Below, in pieces: positions 54,636 to 63,669 of a stretch of 64,000 bases of DNA. A program made the translations under genes and the position numbers. The notes under the pieces were generated by a model. It ran no database searches. It had not been told where the DNA came from and saw nothing but the letters and a program-made list of their open reading frames with translations. Position 1 is the first letter of the stretch. Every line of letters starts with the position of its first letter. Source of the DNA: Jiella marina (lineage in GTDB: Bacteria; Pseudomonadota; Alphaproteobacteria; Rhizobiales; Rhizobiaceae). The stretch covers positions 1-64,000 of the forward strand of contig NZ_JAKQZG010000011.1 of NCBI RefSeq assembly GCF_024359545.1, given 5' to 3'.

Positions 54636-56030
54636 TCAGGAGTGGTAGGCCACCTCGCCGTGATAGGCGAGGTCGAGGCCCTCGCGCTCCTGTTCGGTCG
54701 TCGGACGCAGACCGACGATCAGGTCCACGATCTTGTAGATGATCGCCGAGAGGACACCGGACCAGACGATGGTGATCAGCACCGCAACGATCTGTGCCCA
54801 AGTCTGGCTCATCATGGTCACGCCCTCGCCATAGCCGACACCGCCGAGCGCCGAGGAGGTGAAGATGCCTGTGCCGACCGCGCCGATGATGCCGCCGATA
54901 CCATGGACCCCGAACACGTCGAGGCTGTCATCGTATTTCAGGGCGTTCTTCACCACGGAGACGAAGAAGTAGCAGCCGGCGCTGGCGATCGCGCCGAGCA
55001 CGATCGCGCCGACCGGGCCGATCGTGCCGCATGCAGGCGTGACGGCGACGAGGCCCGCGACGATGCCCGAGGCCCCGCCCAGCATTGAGGCCTTGCCGCG
55101 CATGGCCGCCTCGATCGCACACCAGGCGACGAGCGCGCCGGCCGTGGCGGTGAAGGTGTTGATCATCGCGAGCACGGCGGCGGCGGTCGATTCCAGATTC
55201 GAGCCGGCATTGAATCCGAACCAGCCGACCCACAGGATCGAGGCGCCCACCATGGTGAGCGTCATCGAGTGGGGCGCCATCATGTCCCGGCCGAGACCGG
55301 CGCGCTTGCCGACCATCACGCTGCCGACCAGGGCGGCGATGCCCGCATTGATGTGGACGACCGTGCCACCGGCGAAGTCGAGTGCTGCGACGCCGCCCGA
55401 GAGGACGCCGTTGAAGATCAGGCCCGCGCCGTCCCACACCATGTGGGCGACCGGGAAATAGACGAAGGTCGACCAGAGGATCGTGAACAGGACGACCGCC
55501 GAGAAACGGATTCGCTCGGCAAAGGCGCCGACGATCAGCGCCGGCGTGATCACCGCGAAGGTCATCTGGAAGGCGATGAAGAGATATTCGGGAATGACGA
55601 CGCCGTCGGAGAAGGTGGCCGAGGTCGAGTCCACCGTGACGCCGGCAAGGAACAGCTTGCCGAGACCGCCCCAGAAATAGGAGGTACCGCCGCCGAAGGC
55701 GAAGGAATAGCCCCACAGCACCCAGACAATCATCATCACGCCGGCGATGATCGTGCACTGCATGAGGACGGACAGCATGTTCTTGGCCCGCACGAGCCCG
55801 CCGTAGAACAGGGCGAGGCCTGGCATGGTCATGAACAGGACGAGCAGCGTCGACGTCATCATCCAGGCGACGTCGCCCTTGTCGACGGTGGGCGCCACGG
55901 CCGTGGCGGCTTCACTCGCGGTGGCCTGGGCTTCCTGGGCGAGCGCGGCGGCCTGCGACAGGAGTAGCAGCGTGCAGGAGCCGAGGCCCGCGGCGAGACG
56001 ATGCCGGGAGGGGAAGCGGGATTTCATCAT
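54636..56030 (-). CDS. amt: Ammonium transporter
   Basis: 464 residues: a signal peptide (ending AALAQ), then about 11 membrane segments. The Amt signature DFAGGTVVHINAGIAALVG is present, as is the C-terminal FGVHGIGGIIGAVGTGIF. It conducts ammonium across the inner membrane and is normally gated by a GlnK-type PII protein, whose gene is not adjacent here. ATGs at 56030 and 56027 are both possible. A sigma-54-like promoter lies 71 bp upstream. Confidence 0.95.
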   Translation of the reverse strand: MMKSRFPSRHRLAAGLGSCTLLLLSQAAALAQEAQATASEAATAVAPTVDKGDVAWMMTSTLLVLFMTMPGLALFYGGLVRAKNMLSVLMQCTIIAGVMMIVWVLWGYSFAFGGGTSYFWGGLGKLFLAGVTVDSTSATFSDGVVIPEYLFIAFQMTFAVITPALIVGAFAERIRFSAVVLFTILWSTFVYFPVAHMVWDGAGLIFNGVLSGGVAALDFAGGTVVHINAGIAALVGSVMVGKRAGLGRDMMAPHSMTLTMVGASILWVGWFGFNAGSNLESTAAAVLAMINTFTATAGALVAWCAIEAAMRGKASMLGGASGIVAGLVAVTPACGTIGPVGAIVLGAIASAGCYFFVSVVKNALKYDDSLDVFGVHGIGGIIGAVGTGIFTSSALGGVGYGEGVTMMSQTWAQIVAVLITIVWSGVLSAIIYKIVDLIVGLRPTTEQEREGLDLAYHGEVAYHS

Positions 56031-56100
56031 GCAACGGAACTTTCGATCGCGAAACGACCCTGGAGGGATGGCGCCTGAAACAGCGGCCCGATCCCTCGCT

Positions 56101-56117
56101 ATCAAGTGCCGTGCCAA
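56101..56117 (-). promoter_or_regulatory. Sigma-54 (RpoN)-like promoter of amt
   Basis: TTGGCACGGCACTTGAT on the minus strand matches the consensus TGGCACG-N4-TTGCW with the correct spacing; only the -12 element deviates (TTGA for TTGC). It would give a 5' leader of about 60 bases. Nitrogen-dependent control by NtrC is therefore likely. Confidence 0.6.
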
Positions 56118-56266
56118 GTCCCGACCGAACTCACGAAGCTTTGAGAGTCAGGCGGTTGCGGGGGAAGCCGACGAGCCGGATAGCTTAAAACTTGCGCGTT
56201 TGACCAATAAGTGGGCTTTCCCTGATCACATGGCAGGCAGACCGGTCCTGAGGCACGGCGATGCGA

Positions 56267-58177
56267 TTATGCGAGGATCAGCCGCGGATCGTCATCCCGA
56301 TAGAGAGCCGCCGCTAGATCGGGGCGGTTTGCGAGCACGGCCCTCTGGTTGAGCGAGCCTTTGTCTGTGACCTCGCCAGCATCGATCGAGGGCGGCGTCT
56401 CCATGAGTATCAAGCGACATACCCGATTGGCCGAGCCGGTCGCCTGAGCCGCGAATTCGGTCAGCCTCTCCTGCAAGATCTGCCGCAAATCAGGATGCGA
56501 GAGAACGCCGGCATCGTCCAACACCTCCGCCTTACGGCCGACCAGCCGGCGACATTCGGCGATGTCCGGCAGGCCGAGCGCCCCGATCTCGTCCTGCCCT
56601 TCCCCCACGATGACGGCATCACGGATCGCCGCGCCGAAATGGTCGACCAGCGCCGCCCGCAGCGGCCCCACGGCCACCCAGGTGCCGGTGTCCAGCTTGA
56701 AGTTCTCGGCCACACGGCCGTCGAAGAGAAAACCCTTCGAGGCATCACCCGGCACGGCGAAACGCAAGGCGTCGCCCAGCCGATAAAAACCCTCCTCGTC
56801 GAAGGCGGCTTCGCTCTGTTCGGGCCGGCGCCAATAGCCGGGCGTGATGTTCGGACCCTTGAGCCGGGCTTCGAGACGACCGGACGTCGGTACGAGCTTC
56901 AGGGTGCATTCGCGCGCCGGGATCCCGATATTGCCGGATTCGGGCTGCGGGTCGGTGCCGGCGATGGCGAAGGGGCCGGTCTCGGTCGACCCTAGCCCGC
57001 TGACCAGCCGCACACGCTGGCCGAGGGTCTCCAGCGCGAAGCGCTCCAGTTCGTCCCAGGTATGCTGAGCCATGCCGGCCCCGGCATACATCATCATCTT
57101 GAGGTCCTTGAAGAAGGCCCGGCGCAAGTCGTCGTCGTGGCGAAAGCGGCGGGTCAGCTCTTCGTAGCCCTTCGGCACGTTGAAGTACCAGGTGGGCGAA
57201 ACCTCCTTCAGATTACGGCAGGTCTCGTCCATGCCCTGCGGGCTCGGTTTGCCCTCGTCGATATAGTAGCTGCCTCCGTTCCAGAAGGTCAGGTTGAACA
57301 CCTTGTTGCCGGCCGCCGTGTGGTTCCAGGGCGCCCAGTCGACCAGAACCGGCGGCTCCTCGGTGAGGAAGCGGTAGCAATCCGCCACCATTGCCTGATT
57401 GGCGGCCAGCATCCCGTTCGACTGGATCACGCCCTTGGGCGAACCGGTCGAACCAGAAGTGAAGAGGAACTTGGCGATGGTGCCAGGGCCGATGCGATCG
57501 AACGCCGCCTCCACCGCTCTAGTGGGCTCGGTGTTCAGAAGATCGTCGAAGGCAAGACATTCACGGCCGGCAATTTCGCCTTTGCCGAGGACGACAGGCA
57601 CGTTCTCGGGCAGTACCGCCGTTATCGCCTTAGCAAACGCATCGCCGTCCGCGGCGAAGACGAGTCCGGGCGTCAGGTCACGGACAATGTCCTTGAGCTT
57701 GCCGAAATCCTTCGAGACCAGCGAGTAGGCCGGAGAGATCGGCGCATAGGGAATACCGACATGCATCGCGGCGAGCGCCAGCGTCGCGTGTTCGAGGTCG
57801 TTGCCGGAGAGGATCATCACCGGCCGCTCGACCGAAGCCGGCCCGTCGAGGAGAGCCTGACCCAACGCACGGACCCGGGCGACCATCTCGCGATAGCTGA
57901 TCCGGCGCCATCCTGGCGCGCCCAGGGCCCACCGCTGGGCAAACACCGTTCGGTCGGGAGCCCTTTCCGCCCATGTCAGCAAAGGCTCGGTAATCCGCTT
58001 CGGATAAGGGGGCAGTTTGCCTGTCTGGTAGATGACGATGCTACCGTCGGGGTGCTCTTCGGTCACCAATTCGGGCGACCACACTCGCGACGGACGCAGC
58101 GGCATCGTCTGCGAAACCAGCGCCTCGCCAACTCCGGTCGGCGTGCGTTCCCGCGCCGCCTCCTGTCGTTCGCTCAC
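56267..58177 (-). CDS. Feruloyl-CoA synthetase (hydroxycinnamate-CoA ligase)
   Basis: 636 residues from the GTG at 58177, with GGGAGG 5 bp upstream; an upstream in-frame ATG would add 32 unconserved residues. ANL-family motifs: FLFTSGSTGSPKGVIQSN (AMP/phosphate loop), GLGSTETGPFA and RLGDALRFA. The WAPWNHTAAGNKVFNL region is typical of the feruloyl-CoA synthase subgroup. It activates ferulate, p-coumarate or caffeate with ATP and CoA. It is divergent from the hydratase/MarR/hydrolase genes, which complete a hydroxycinnamate module. Confidence 0.88.
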   Translation of the reverse strand: MSERQEAARERTPTGVGEALVSQTMPLRPSRVWSPELVTEEHPDGSIVIYQTGKLPPYPKRITEPLLTWAERAPDRTVFAQRWALGAPGWRRISYREMVARVRALGQALLDGPASVERPVMILSGNDLEHATLALAAMHVGIPYAPISPAYSLVSKDFGKLKDIVRDLTPGLVFAADGDAFAKAITAVLPENVPVVLGKGEIAGRECLAFDDLLNTEPTRAVEAAFDRIGPGTIAKFLFTSGSTGSPKGVIQSNGMLAANQAMVADCYRFLTEEPPVLVDWAPWNHTAAGNKVFNLTFWNGGSYYIDEGKPSPQGMDETCRNLKEVSPTWYFNVPKGYEELTRRFRHDDDLRRAFFKDLKMMMYAGAGMAQHTWDELERFALETLGQRVRLVSGLGSTETGPFAIAGTDPQPESGNIGIPARECTLKLVPTSGRLEARLKGPNITPGYWRRPEQSEAAFDEEGFYRLGDALRFAVPGDASKGFLFDGRVAENFKLDTGTWVAVGPLRAALVDHFGAAIRDAVIVGEGQDEIGALGLPDIAECRRLVGRKAEVLDDAGVLSHPDLRQILQERLTEFAAQATGSANRVCRLILMETPPSIDAGEVTDKGSLNQRAVLANRPDLAAALYRDDDPRLILA

Positions 58178-58284
58178 TGCAACCTCCCTGTCGCGGGCTT
58201 GCGACCTCCACCTCCCGCGAACCAAGCCATGGTGGCGAAGCGCGCCATTCTTGTCCACATGAAAACAATCCACACGGAAACAAA

Positions 58285-58314
58285 ATTGACTCGCCCGGCC
58301 GATGCGTGCTCAAT
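58285..58314. promoter_or_regulatory. Possible MarR operator in the fcs-hydratase divergent promoter region
   Basis: ATTGA (58285-58289) and TCAAT (58310-58314) form an inverted pair, their inner ends 20 bp apart, in the 167-bp gap between the divergent catabolic genes. MarR regulators of this pathway (CouR type) bind inverted sites in such gaps and are released by the CoA thioester. The pairing is short, so this is a candidate only. Confidence 0.3.
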
Positions 58315-58344
58315 CCTGAGAGTGACGACGCAACAGGGCCAGCG

Positions 58345-59139
58345 ATGAGCGACGCGGAGATTTCGAAGTTTCTGACCATCGAAGAGGATGGCCCCATCGC
58401 CCTGGTCGGCCTCAACCGCCCGGACAAGCGCAATGCCATCTCAGACCGTTTCGTCGAGGCGATCGGAGAGGCCGTCGCCCGAGTGGAACAGACGTCCAAA
58501 GCGGCTGTCCTTCATGGCCATGGGCCGCATTTCTGCGCGGGGCTGGATCTCGCCGAACATTCGGAAAAGTCCCCGATCGAAGGCATCCACGGTTCGCGCC
58601 GCTGGCATCGCATCTTCGCGACGATCGAGCGCGGCCAGATTCCCTGGGTCTCGGCACTGCATGGCGCAGTGGTTGGCGGCGGGCTGGAGCTCGCGGCCTC
58701 GACCCATATCCGGGTGGCGGACAAGTCCGCCTTCTTCGCGCTCCCCGAGGGCCAGCGGGGAATCTTCGTCGGCGGTGGCGGCTCGGTGCGGATCGCGCGG
58801 CTGATGGGGGCGGCCCGGATGGCCGATCTCATGCTGTCCGGCCGAGTGATCGACGCCGCCCTCGCGGAACAGTGGAACGTCGTTCAATATGTCGTCGACG
58901 AGGGCACGGCGCTCGACAGGGCCAAAGCCATCGCCAAGTCTGCCGCCGGCAACGCGCCCCTGTCGAACTACGCGGTGATCCAGGCACTGCCGCGCATCCA
59001 GGACATGAGCTCCGAGGACGGGCTGTTCGTGGAGAGCCTGATGGCCTCCTTCACCCAGACGAGCCCGGAGGCCAAGGAGCGTCTTCGCGCCTTTCTAGAG
59101 AAGCGCGCCGGCAAGGTCGCACTCGACAGGAAGGGCTGA
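58345..59139 (+). CDS. Crotonase-family hydratase of the hydroxycinnamate cluster
   Basis: 264 residues from the ATG at 58345. LVGLNRPDKRNAIS, the oxyanion hole FCAGLDLAEH, ALHGAVVGGGLELAASTHIR (first Glu) and FFALPEGQRGIFVGGGGSVR (second Glu) show an active-site-complete crotonase. In this context it should hydrate, and perhaps cleave, the hydroxycinnamoyl-CoA made by the divergent ligase. The MarR gene begins 4 bp after its stop. Confidence 0.88.
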   Translation: MSDAEISKFLTIEEDGPIALVGLNRPDKRNAISDRFVEAIGEAVARVEQTSKAAVLHGHGPHFCAGLDLAEHSEKSPIEGIHGSRRWHRIFATIERGQIPWVSALHGAVVGGGLELAASTHIRVADKSAFFALPEGQRGIFVGGGGSVRIARLMGAARMADLMLSGRVIDAALAEQWNVVQYVVDEGTALDRAKAIAKSAAGNAPLSNYAVIQALPRIQDMSSEDGLFVESLMASFTQTSPEAKERLRAFLEKRAGKVALDRKG

Positions 59140-59143
59140 GGCG

Positions 59144-59671
59144 GTGGACGGGTTCGACGACGCGGAAACGAAAGAGAGCGACGTCCTCACCCGGCCTGAT
59201 CCCTCGCTCGGAACAGTAGGGGCCGACCAAGCCATCCGCCTTGGTCCGCTGGAGCGCAGTCTGGGTTTCCATCTGCGGCTGTCGCAAATGCGCGCCTTCA
59301 CCGATTTCTTCGAAACCTTCGCTGGGGATGGTCTTCAGCCCGGCAGCCTCTCCGTCCTGATCCTGATCGGCGAAAACCCGGGCATCCGCCAAGGTGTGCT
59401 CGCCCAGACGCTGATGATCAAGCGCTCGCACATGGCCAAGATCGTGCAAGGCTTTGGCGAGAAAGGGCTGGTCGCGCGGCGCGTCCCGGCGGACGATCGG
59501 CGCTCGGTCGAATTGCGCCTGACGGACAAGGGCGAGAGCCTCGTGGCGAGCACCATGCCGAAGTTCCTTGCCCATGAGGCGGCGAGCGCCGACAGCCTGA
59601 CCGCCGAGGAACGCCAAACACTTCTTGCGCTCTTGACCAAGTTTCATGGCGCCAAGGGCCCCGCGCGTTGA
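59144..59671 (+). CDS. MarR-family transcriptional regulator of the hydroxycinnamate cluster
   Basis: 175 residues; GTG start with AAGGG about 8 bp upstream, inside the end of the preceding gene. The winged helix covers about 60-145: PGSLSVLILIGENPGIRQGV, LAQTLMIKRSHMAKIVQGF (recognition helix), and the wing VARRVPADDRRSVELRLTDKG. The 38-residue acidic N-terminal extension is longer than usual. By position it is a CouR-like repressor responding to a hydroxycinnamoyl-CoA. Confidence 0.88.
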   Translation: MDGFDDAETKESDVLTRPDPSLGTVGADQAIRLGPLERSLGFHLRLSQMRAFTDFFETFAGDGLQPGSLSVLILIGENPGIRQGVLAQTLMIKRSHMAKIVQGFGEKGLVARRVPADDRRSVELRLTDKGESLVASTMPKFLAHEAASADSLTAEERQTLLALLTKFHGAKGPAR

Positions 59672-59695
59672 GAGCCAAGAGGAGAACCCGTCCCC

Positions 59696-60562
59696 ATGAA
59701 TGTCGACGAGTTGATCGCGATCGACGTCCACACCCATGCGGAAGAGCCCTGCGGCTGCCACCCGGACGACGGCTATGACGACTTCCAGGCCGCGATGGCG
59801 ACCTATTTCAAGGCGCCCTACAAGCATCCGCCGACCATGCGGGAGACGACAGAATATTACCGCGAGAAGAAGATCGGCTGCGTCATCTTCCCGGTGGATG
59901 CCGAGCGCGAGACCGGCTTTCGCCGCTATGCGAACGAGGAAGTCGCCGAGATCGCGGCGGAAAATTCCGACATCATGACTCCTTTCGCCTCGATCGACCC
60001 CGCAAAAGGCAAAGCGGGTGCACGTGAGGCCCGTCGCCTGATCGAGGAATTCGGCATCAAGGGCTTCAAGTTCCACCCGACGATGCAGGGCTTCTATCCC
60101 AACGACCGCTCGGCCTATGTGCTTTACGAGGCGATCGCCGAAGCCGGCTGCATCGCCCTCTTCCACACCGGCCAGACCGGTGTCGGCTCGGGCATGCCCG
60201 GCGGCATGGGCATGCGGCTCAAATATTCGAACCCGATCCATCTCGACGACGTCGCCGTGGATTTTCCCGGCATGCCGATCATCATGGCGCACCCCTCCTT
60301 CCCCTGGCAGGAGGAAGCGCTCGCCGTCGCCCAGCACAAGCCGAACGTCTATATCGACATGTCCGGCTGGTCGCCGAAATACTTCCCGCCGATCCTGGTC
60401 AAATACGCCAACTCGATCCTCAAGCACAAAATGCTGTTCGGCTCCGACTGGCCGGTGATCAAGCCCGACCGCTGGCTCGCCGATTTCGAGAAGCTGGAGA
60501 TGAAGGACGAGGTGCGCCCGCTGATTCTGAAGGAGAATGCGCGGCGGCTGCTGAAGATCTGA
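59696..60562 (+). CDS. Amidohydrolase-2 family hydrolase, likely 4-hydroxyphenyl-beta-ketoacyl-CoA hydrolase
   Basis: 288 residues. TIM-barrel metal hydrolase: IDVHTHAEEPCG (HxH), GFKFHPTMQGFYPND, CIALFHTGQTGVGSG, IIMAHPSFPWQEE and LFGSDWPVIKPDR (metal Asp). It resembles the hydrolases found in hydroxycinnamate operons, which split the beta-ketoacyl-CoA to the 4-hydroxybenzoate-type acid and acetyl-CoA. GAGGAG lies upstream. It is the third gene of the hydratase-MarR-hydrolase operon. Confidence 0.85.
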   Translation: MNVDELIAIDVHTHAEEPCGCHPDDGYDDFQAAMATYFKAPYKHPPTMRETTEYYREKKIGCVIFPVDAERETGFRRYANEEVAEIAAENSDIMTPFASIDPAKGKAGAREARRLIEEFGIKGFKFHPTMQGFYPNDRSAYVLYEAIAEAGCIALFHTGQTGVGSGMPGGMGMRLKYSNPIHLDDVAVDFPGMPIIMAHPSFPWQEEALAVAQHKPNVYIDMSGWSPKYFPPILVKYANSILKHKMLFGSDWPVIKPDRWLADFEKLEMKDEVRPLILKENARRLLKI

Positions 60563-60646
60563 GGTCTCGGCGCACCATCAGGCCGCGGGTGCAAAAGGGG
60601 GGCGCCTCGATTATCTTCGTTGCGTGAGACCGAAAAGGAGCAGGCC

Positions 60647-60937
60647 ATGGCAGTTGCAGAGAAGGTCAGTATCGAGTTGCCTTCGGACATGCTGCGCACC
60701 ATCCGCCAGAGCGTCGAAGCGGGGGAGTTCGGCTCCGAAAGCGAAGCGCTACAGGACGCAGTGCGGGCCTGGCAGCGGGAGCGTCATGCCGAAGCGGAGC
60801 AATTGGAGGCGATCAGAGCAAAAATCGATCGCTCCATCAACGATCCACGGCCGAGCCTGACCTCGGAGGAGGCTCGTGCCGCCATCACGCGTTTCATCCG
60901 TGAGGAAGAAGAAGCCGCGCTCGATGAGACGCGTTGA
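60647..60937 (+). CDS. ParD-like antitoxin (ribbon-helix-helix)
   Basis: 96 residues; AAAGGAG 6 bp before the ATG. The N-terminus EKVSIELPSDMLRTIRQSVE followed by AGEFGSESEALQDAVRAW is the ribbon-helix-helix/ParD pattern; the acidic C-terminus (REEEEAALDETR) should wrap the toxin. The stop overlaps the toxin gene by 14 bp, the usual arrangement of type II modules with autoregulation by the complex. Confidence 0.88.
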   Translation: MAVAEKVSIELPSDMLRTIRQSVEAGEFGSESEALQDAVRAWQRERHAEAEQLEAIRAKIDRSINDPRPSLTSEEARAAITRFIREEEEAALDETR

Positions 60938-61250
60938 GGTAACTTACCGACCAGAAGCAATCAGTGACATTCGGCAAATCTACCGGGCCGTCTTAGCAAA
61001 AAGTCGAAGCCGAAGAGTGGCGGCTCGCTACGCCCAACGAATTTATCAAAGATGCGAAAAGATCGGCGATGTACCACTCGGCGGACGTCCGCGCGATGAT
61101 CTGAGACCCGGCCTGAGGTCCGTACCCTTCGAAAAGTCCGCCTTGATACTCTATCAGGTCGACGAGTCTGTATTGATCATCAACGTTTTCCCTCGGGGCC
61201 AGGATTACGAATCGCTTTTTCAAGATCGAACCGTTCCCTCATCGAAGTAG
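60924..61250 (+). CDS. ParE/RelE-superfamily toxin
   Basis: 108 residues. VEVTYRPEAISDIRQIYRAV, then the helix SRRVAARYAQRIYQRCEKIG, DVPLGGRPRDDLRPGLRSVP, and a C-terminal strand ILYQVDESVLIINVFPRGQD. This is the ParE fold; family members poison gyrase or, for RelE types, cut mRNA. It overlaps the antitoxin gene. Base composition looks less GC-rich than dnaX next door, in keeping with mobile origin. Confidence 0.87.
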   Translation: MRRVEVTYRPEAISDIRQIYRAVLAKSRSRRVAARYAQRIYQRCEKIGDVPLGGRPRDDLRPGLRSVPFEKSALILYQVDESVLIINVFPRGQDYESLFQDRTVPSSK

Positions 61251-61348
61251 CCCAGTAGCCATACGAAAGCCCCTCGCCCTTGCGCCCGTCCGGCGATGCC
61301 GTCAGAACGAATGCGAAGCGAGCGAGCAGGATCGGCTGAAGCGGCACC

Positions 61349-63232
61349 ATGAGCGAAACCGAGGGCACCGAGACGAGCGCCATGGCGGCGGGTAGCGGAA
61401 AGGCAGAGCCCTATCGCGTGCTCGCGCGCAAATACCGCCCCCTGTCGTTTGAGGATCTCATCGGCCAGGAACCGATGGTCCGAACGCTCACCAATGCCTT
61501 CGAGACCGGCCGCATTGCACAGGCCTGGATGCTGACCGGCGTGCGCGGGGTCGGCAAGACGACGACGGCGCGCATCCTCGCCCGCGCGCTGAACTACGAA
61601 ACCGACACGATCCACGAACCGACGATCCATATGCAGGGCCATGGCATCCATTGCCAGGCGATCATGGAGGGCCGGCATGTGGACGTGGTCGAGATGGACG
61701 CGGCGTCCCATACCGGCATCGACGATGTGCGCGAGATCATCGCGCAGGTGCGCTATCGCCCGGTTTCGGCCAGGTACAAGGTCTACATCATCGATGAAGT
61801 GCACATGCTCTCGAACCAGGCTTTCAACGGCCTCTTGAAGACGCTCGAAGAGCCGCCGGAGCATGTGAAGTTCGTCTTCGCGACGACCGAGATCCGCAAG
61901 GTGCCGATCACGGTGCTGTCGCGCTGCCAGCGCTTCGATCTGCGCCGCGTCGAATCGGCAACGCTGATCGCGCATCTCAAGGGCATCGCCGAGAAGGAAG
62001 GCGTTTCGATCGAGGACGACGCCCTGCGGCTGATCGCCCGGGCGGCGGAAGGGTCGGTGCGCGATGCCCTCTCGCTGATGGATCAGGCGATCGCCCATGG
62101 CGCGGGCACCGTTCCGGCAACGGCGGTGCGCGACATGCTGGGCCTCGCCGATCGCGTCCGGATCATCGACCTGTTCGAGAAGCTGATGGCGGGGGACGCG
62201 TCAGGCGCGCTTGCCGAACTTCGCGATCAATATGCCTCCGGGGCCGACCCGGCGATCGTCATCGCCGAGCTCGCCGACTTCACCCATCTCGTCTCCACGC
62301 TGCGCTACGTGCCGGAAGCGGTGGAGGATGCCTCGCTATCGCCGGTGGAGGCCGAGCGCGGCCTCGAAATGTCGAAGACCCTGTCAATCCGCACGCTCGG
62401 CCAGGTCTGGCAGCTGCTGCTGAAAGCCAGCGAAGATCTGCGCGTGACGGCCACGCCGCGACAGGCGGCGGAGATGGCGCTGATTCGCATCGCCCATGCG
62501 GCCGATCTCCCTTCCCCCGACGATCTCCTGCGCATGCTGCGCGAGGGCGGGACAGAGGATTTACCCGTGCCCTCCGGCTCGCAGGGAGAAGCCGCTACGC
62601 CTGGCCGCAGAAGCGGACCCGGCCCGGGTTCTCACGGGACAGCAGCCACGCAGCCATCGGCCGAACCGCCGCGAATGGTCACTTCGCCCGACGCCGGCCG
62701 CCCGCGACTGATGGCGCAGCAGGGCGGCAGTGCGCCACGCGCGGAACAGCGCCCTCAGCCGCAGACCGCCGACGAGCCCATGATCGCCAGCATGGCCGAT
62801 CTGGCGAAGCTTGCCGATGCCAGGCGCGATTCGCTGATGCGTGTGTCGGTGCGGCGCTATCTGCGCCCGGTAAAATTCCAGCCAGGCCGCATCGAGGTGG
62901 CGCTGGCGCCGGAAGCGCCCAAGACGCTGATCGGCGATCTCACCAAGCGCCTGCACGACTGGACCGGCCGGCGCTGGGTCGTTTCAGTCGCGTCGTCGGG
63001 CGGCGGCGAGACCCTGGACGAGATCGATGCCTCGAAACGCGCGGCCCTTCTCGACGACGCGGCGAGCGACCCCGAGGTTGCTGCGGTCCTCGCCGCCTTT
63101 CCGGGCGCCAAGATCACCAATGTGACGGTTCGCGGCGAAGCCGAGGATGCGGCCGAGACCGCGCCGGATACCGAACTCATCCCGGACGACGAGTTCGTCG
63201 CCGATCCGGACGAGGCCGACGACGAGGACTGA
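61349..63232 (+). CDS. dnaX: DNA polymerase III subunit gamma/tau
   Basis: 627 residues. AAA+ clamp-loader core: VLARKYRPLSFEDLIGQEPM, MLTGVRGVGKTTTARILAR (Walker A), VYIIDEVHMLSNQAFNGLLK (Walker B region), and TVLSRCQRFDLRR (sensor 1/SRC motif). The usual four-cysteine zinc module is reduced to one Cys (GIHCQAIMEG), a Rhizobiales-type feature. Residues about 400-490 are P/G/S/R-rich linker; the C-terminal domain is tau-like and ends in an acidic tail (DPDEADDED). It loads the sliding clamp at the fork. Confidence 0.96.
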   Translation: MSETEGTETSAMAAGSGKAEPYRVLARKYRPLSFEDLIGQEPMVRTLTNAFETGRIAQAWMLTGVRGVGKTTTARILARALNYETDTIHEPTIHMQGHGIHCQAIMEGRHVDVVEMDAASHTGIDDVREIIAQVRYRPVSARYKVYIIDEVHMLSNQAFNGLLKTLEEPPEHVKFVFATTEIRKVPITVLSRCQRFDLRRVESATLIAHLKGIAEKEGVSIEDDALRLIARAAEGSVRDALSLMDQAIAHGAGTVPATAVRDMLGLADRVRIIDLFEKLMAGDASGALAELRDQYASGADPAIVIAELADFTHLVSTLRYVPEAVEDASLSPVEAERGLEMSKTLSIRTLGQVWQLLLKASEDLRVTATPRQAAEMALIRIAHAADLPSPDDLLRMLREGGTEDLPVPSGSQGEAATPGRRSGPGPGSHGTAATQPSAEPPRMVTSPDAGRPRLMAQQGGSAPRAEQRPQPQTADEPMIASMADLAKLADARRDSLMRVSVRRYLRPVKFQPGRIEVALAPEAPKTLIGDLTKRLHDWTGRRWVVSVASSGGGETLDEIDASKRAALLDDAASDPEVAAVLAAFPGAKITNVTVRGEAEDAAETAPDTELIPDDEFVADPDEADDED

Positions 63233-63327
63233 GGCTTTCGGCCATTTTCGCTCCATCGGTCGCAACCAGGGTGACCCCACCCCTATATTGCGAACACGAC
63301 CCACGCCTTCTGACCAGGAGAATCGCG

Positions 63328-63651
63328 ATGAAAGACCTGATGAACATGATGAAGCAGGCCAAGGCCATGCAGGAGAAGATGGGCGAGCTTCAGGAGGAGG
63401 TGAAGTCCGTCGAGGCGGCCGGCCAGTCCGGCGGCGGACTGGTGACCGTCACTCTCAAGGGCACGGGCGAAATGGCCAGCCTCGTCATCGATCTGTCGCT
63501 GATGAAGGAAGAGGAAAAGGACATCCTCGAAGACCTCGTCGTCGCGGCCCATGCCGATGCCCACACCAAGCTGCAGCTCGCCATCCAGGAAAAGACCCAG
63601 GAACTCACCGCCGGGCTCAACCTGCCGACCGGCATGAAGTTTCCCTTCTAA
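63328..63651 (+). CDS. ybaB: YbaB/EbfC family nucleoid-associated protein
   Basis: 107 residues from the ATG at 63328, with AGGAG 7 bp upstream. MKDLMNMMKQAKAMQEKMGE begins the helical part; then VTVTLKGTGEMASLVIDLSL and the C-terminal helix QEKTQELTAGLNLPTGMKFP. It is a dimeric DNA-binding protein. The order dnaX-ybaB-recR is conserved widely in bacteria. Confidence 0.94.
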   Translation: MKDLMNMMKQAKAMQEKMGELQEEVKSVEAAGQSGGGLVTVTLKGTGEMASLVIDLSLMKEEEKDILEDLVVAAHADAHTKLQLAIQEKTQELTAGLNLPTGMKFPF

Positions 63652-63669
63652 GACCGACACAAGCATCCC

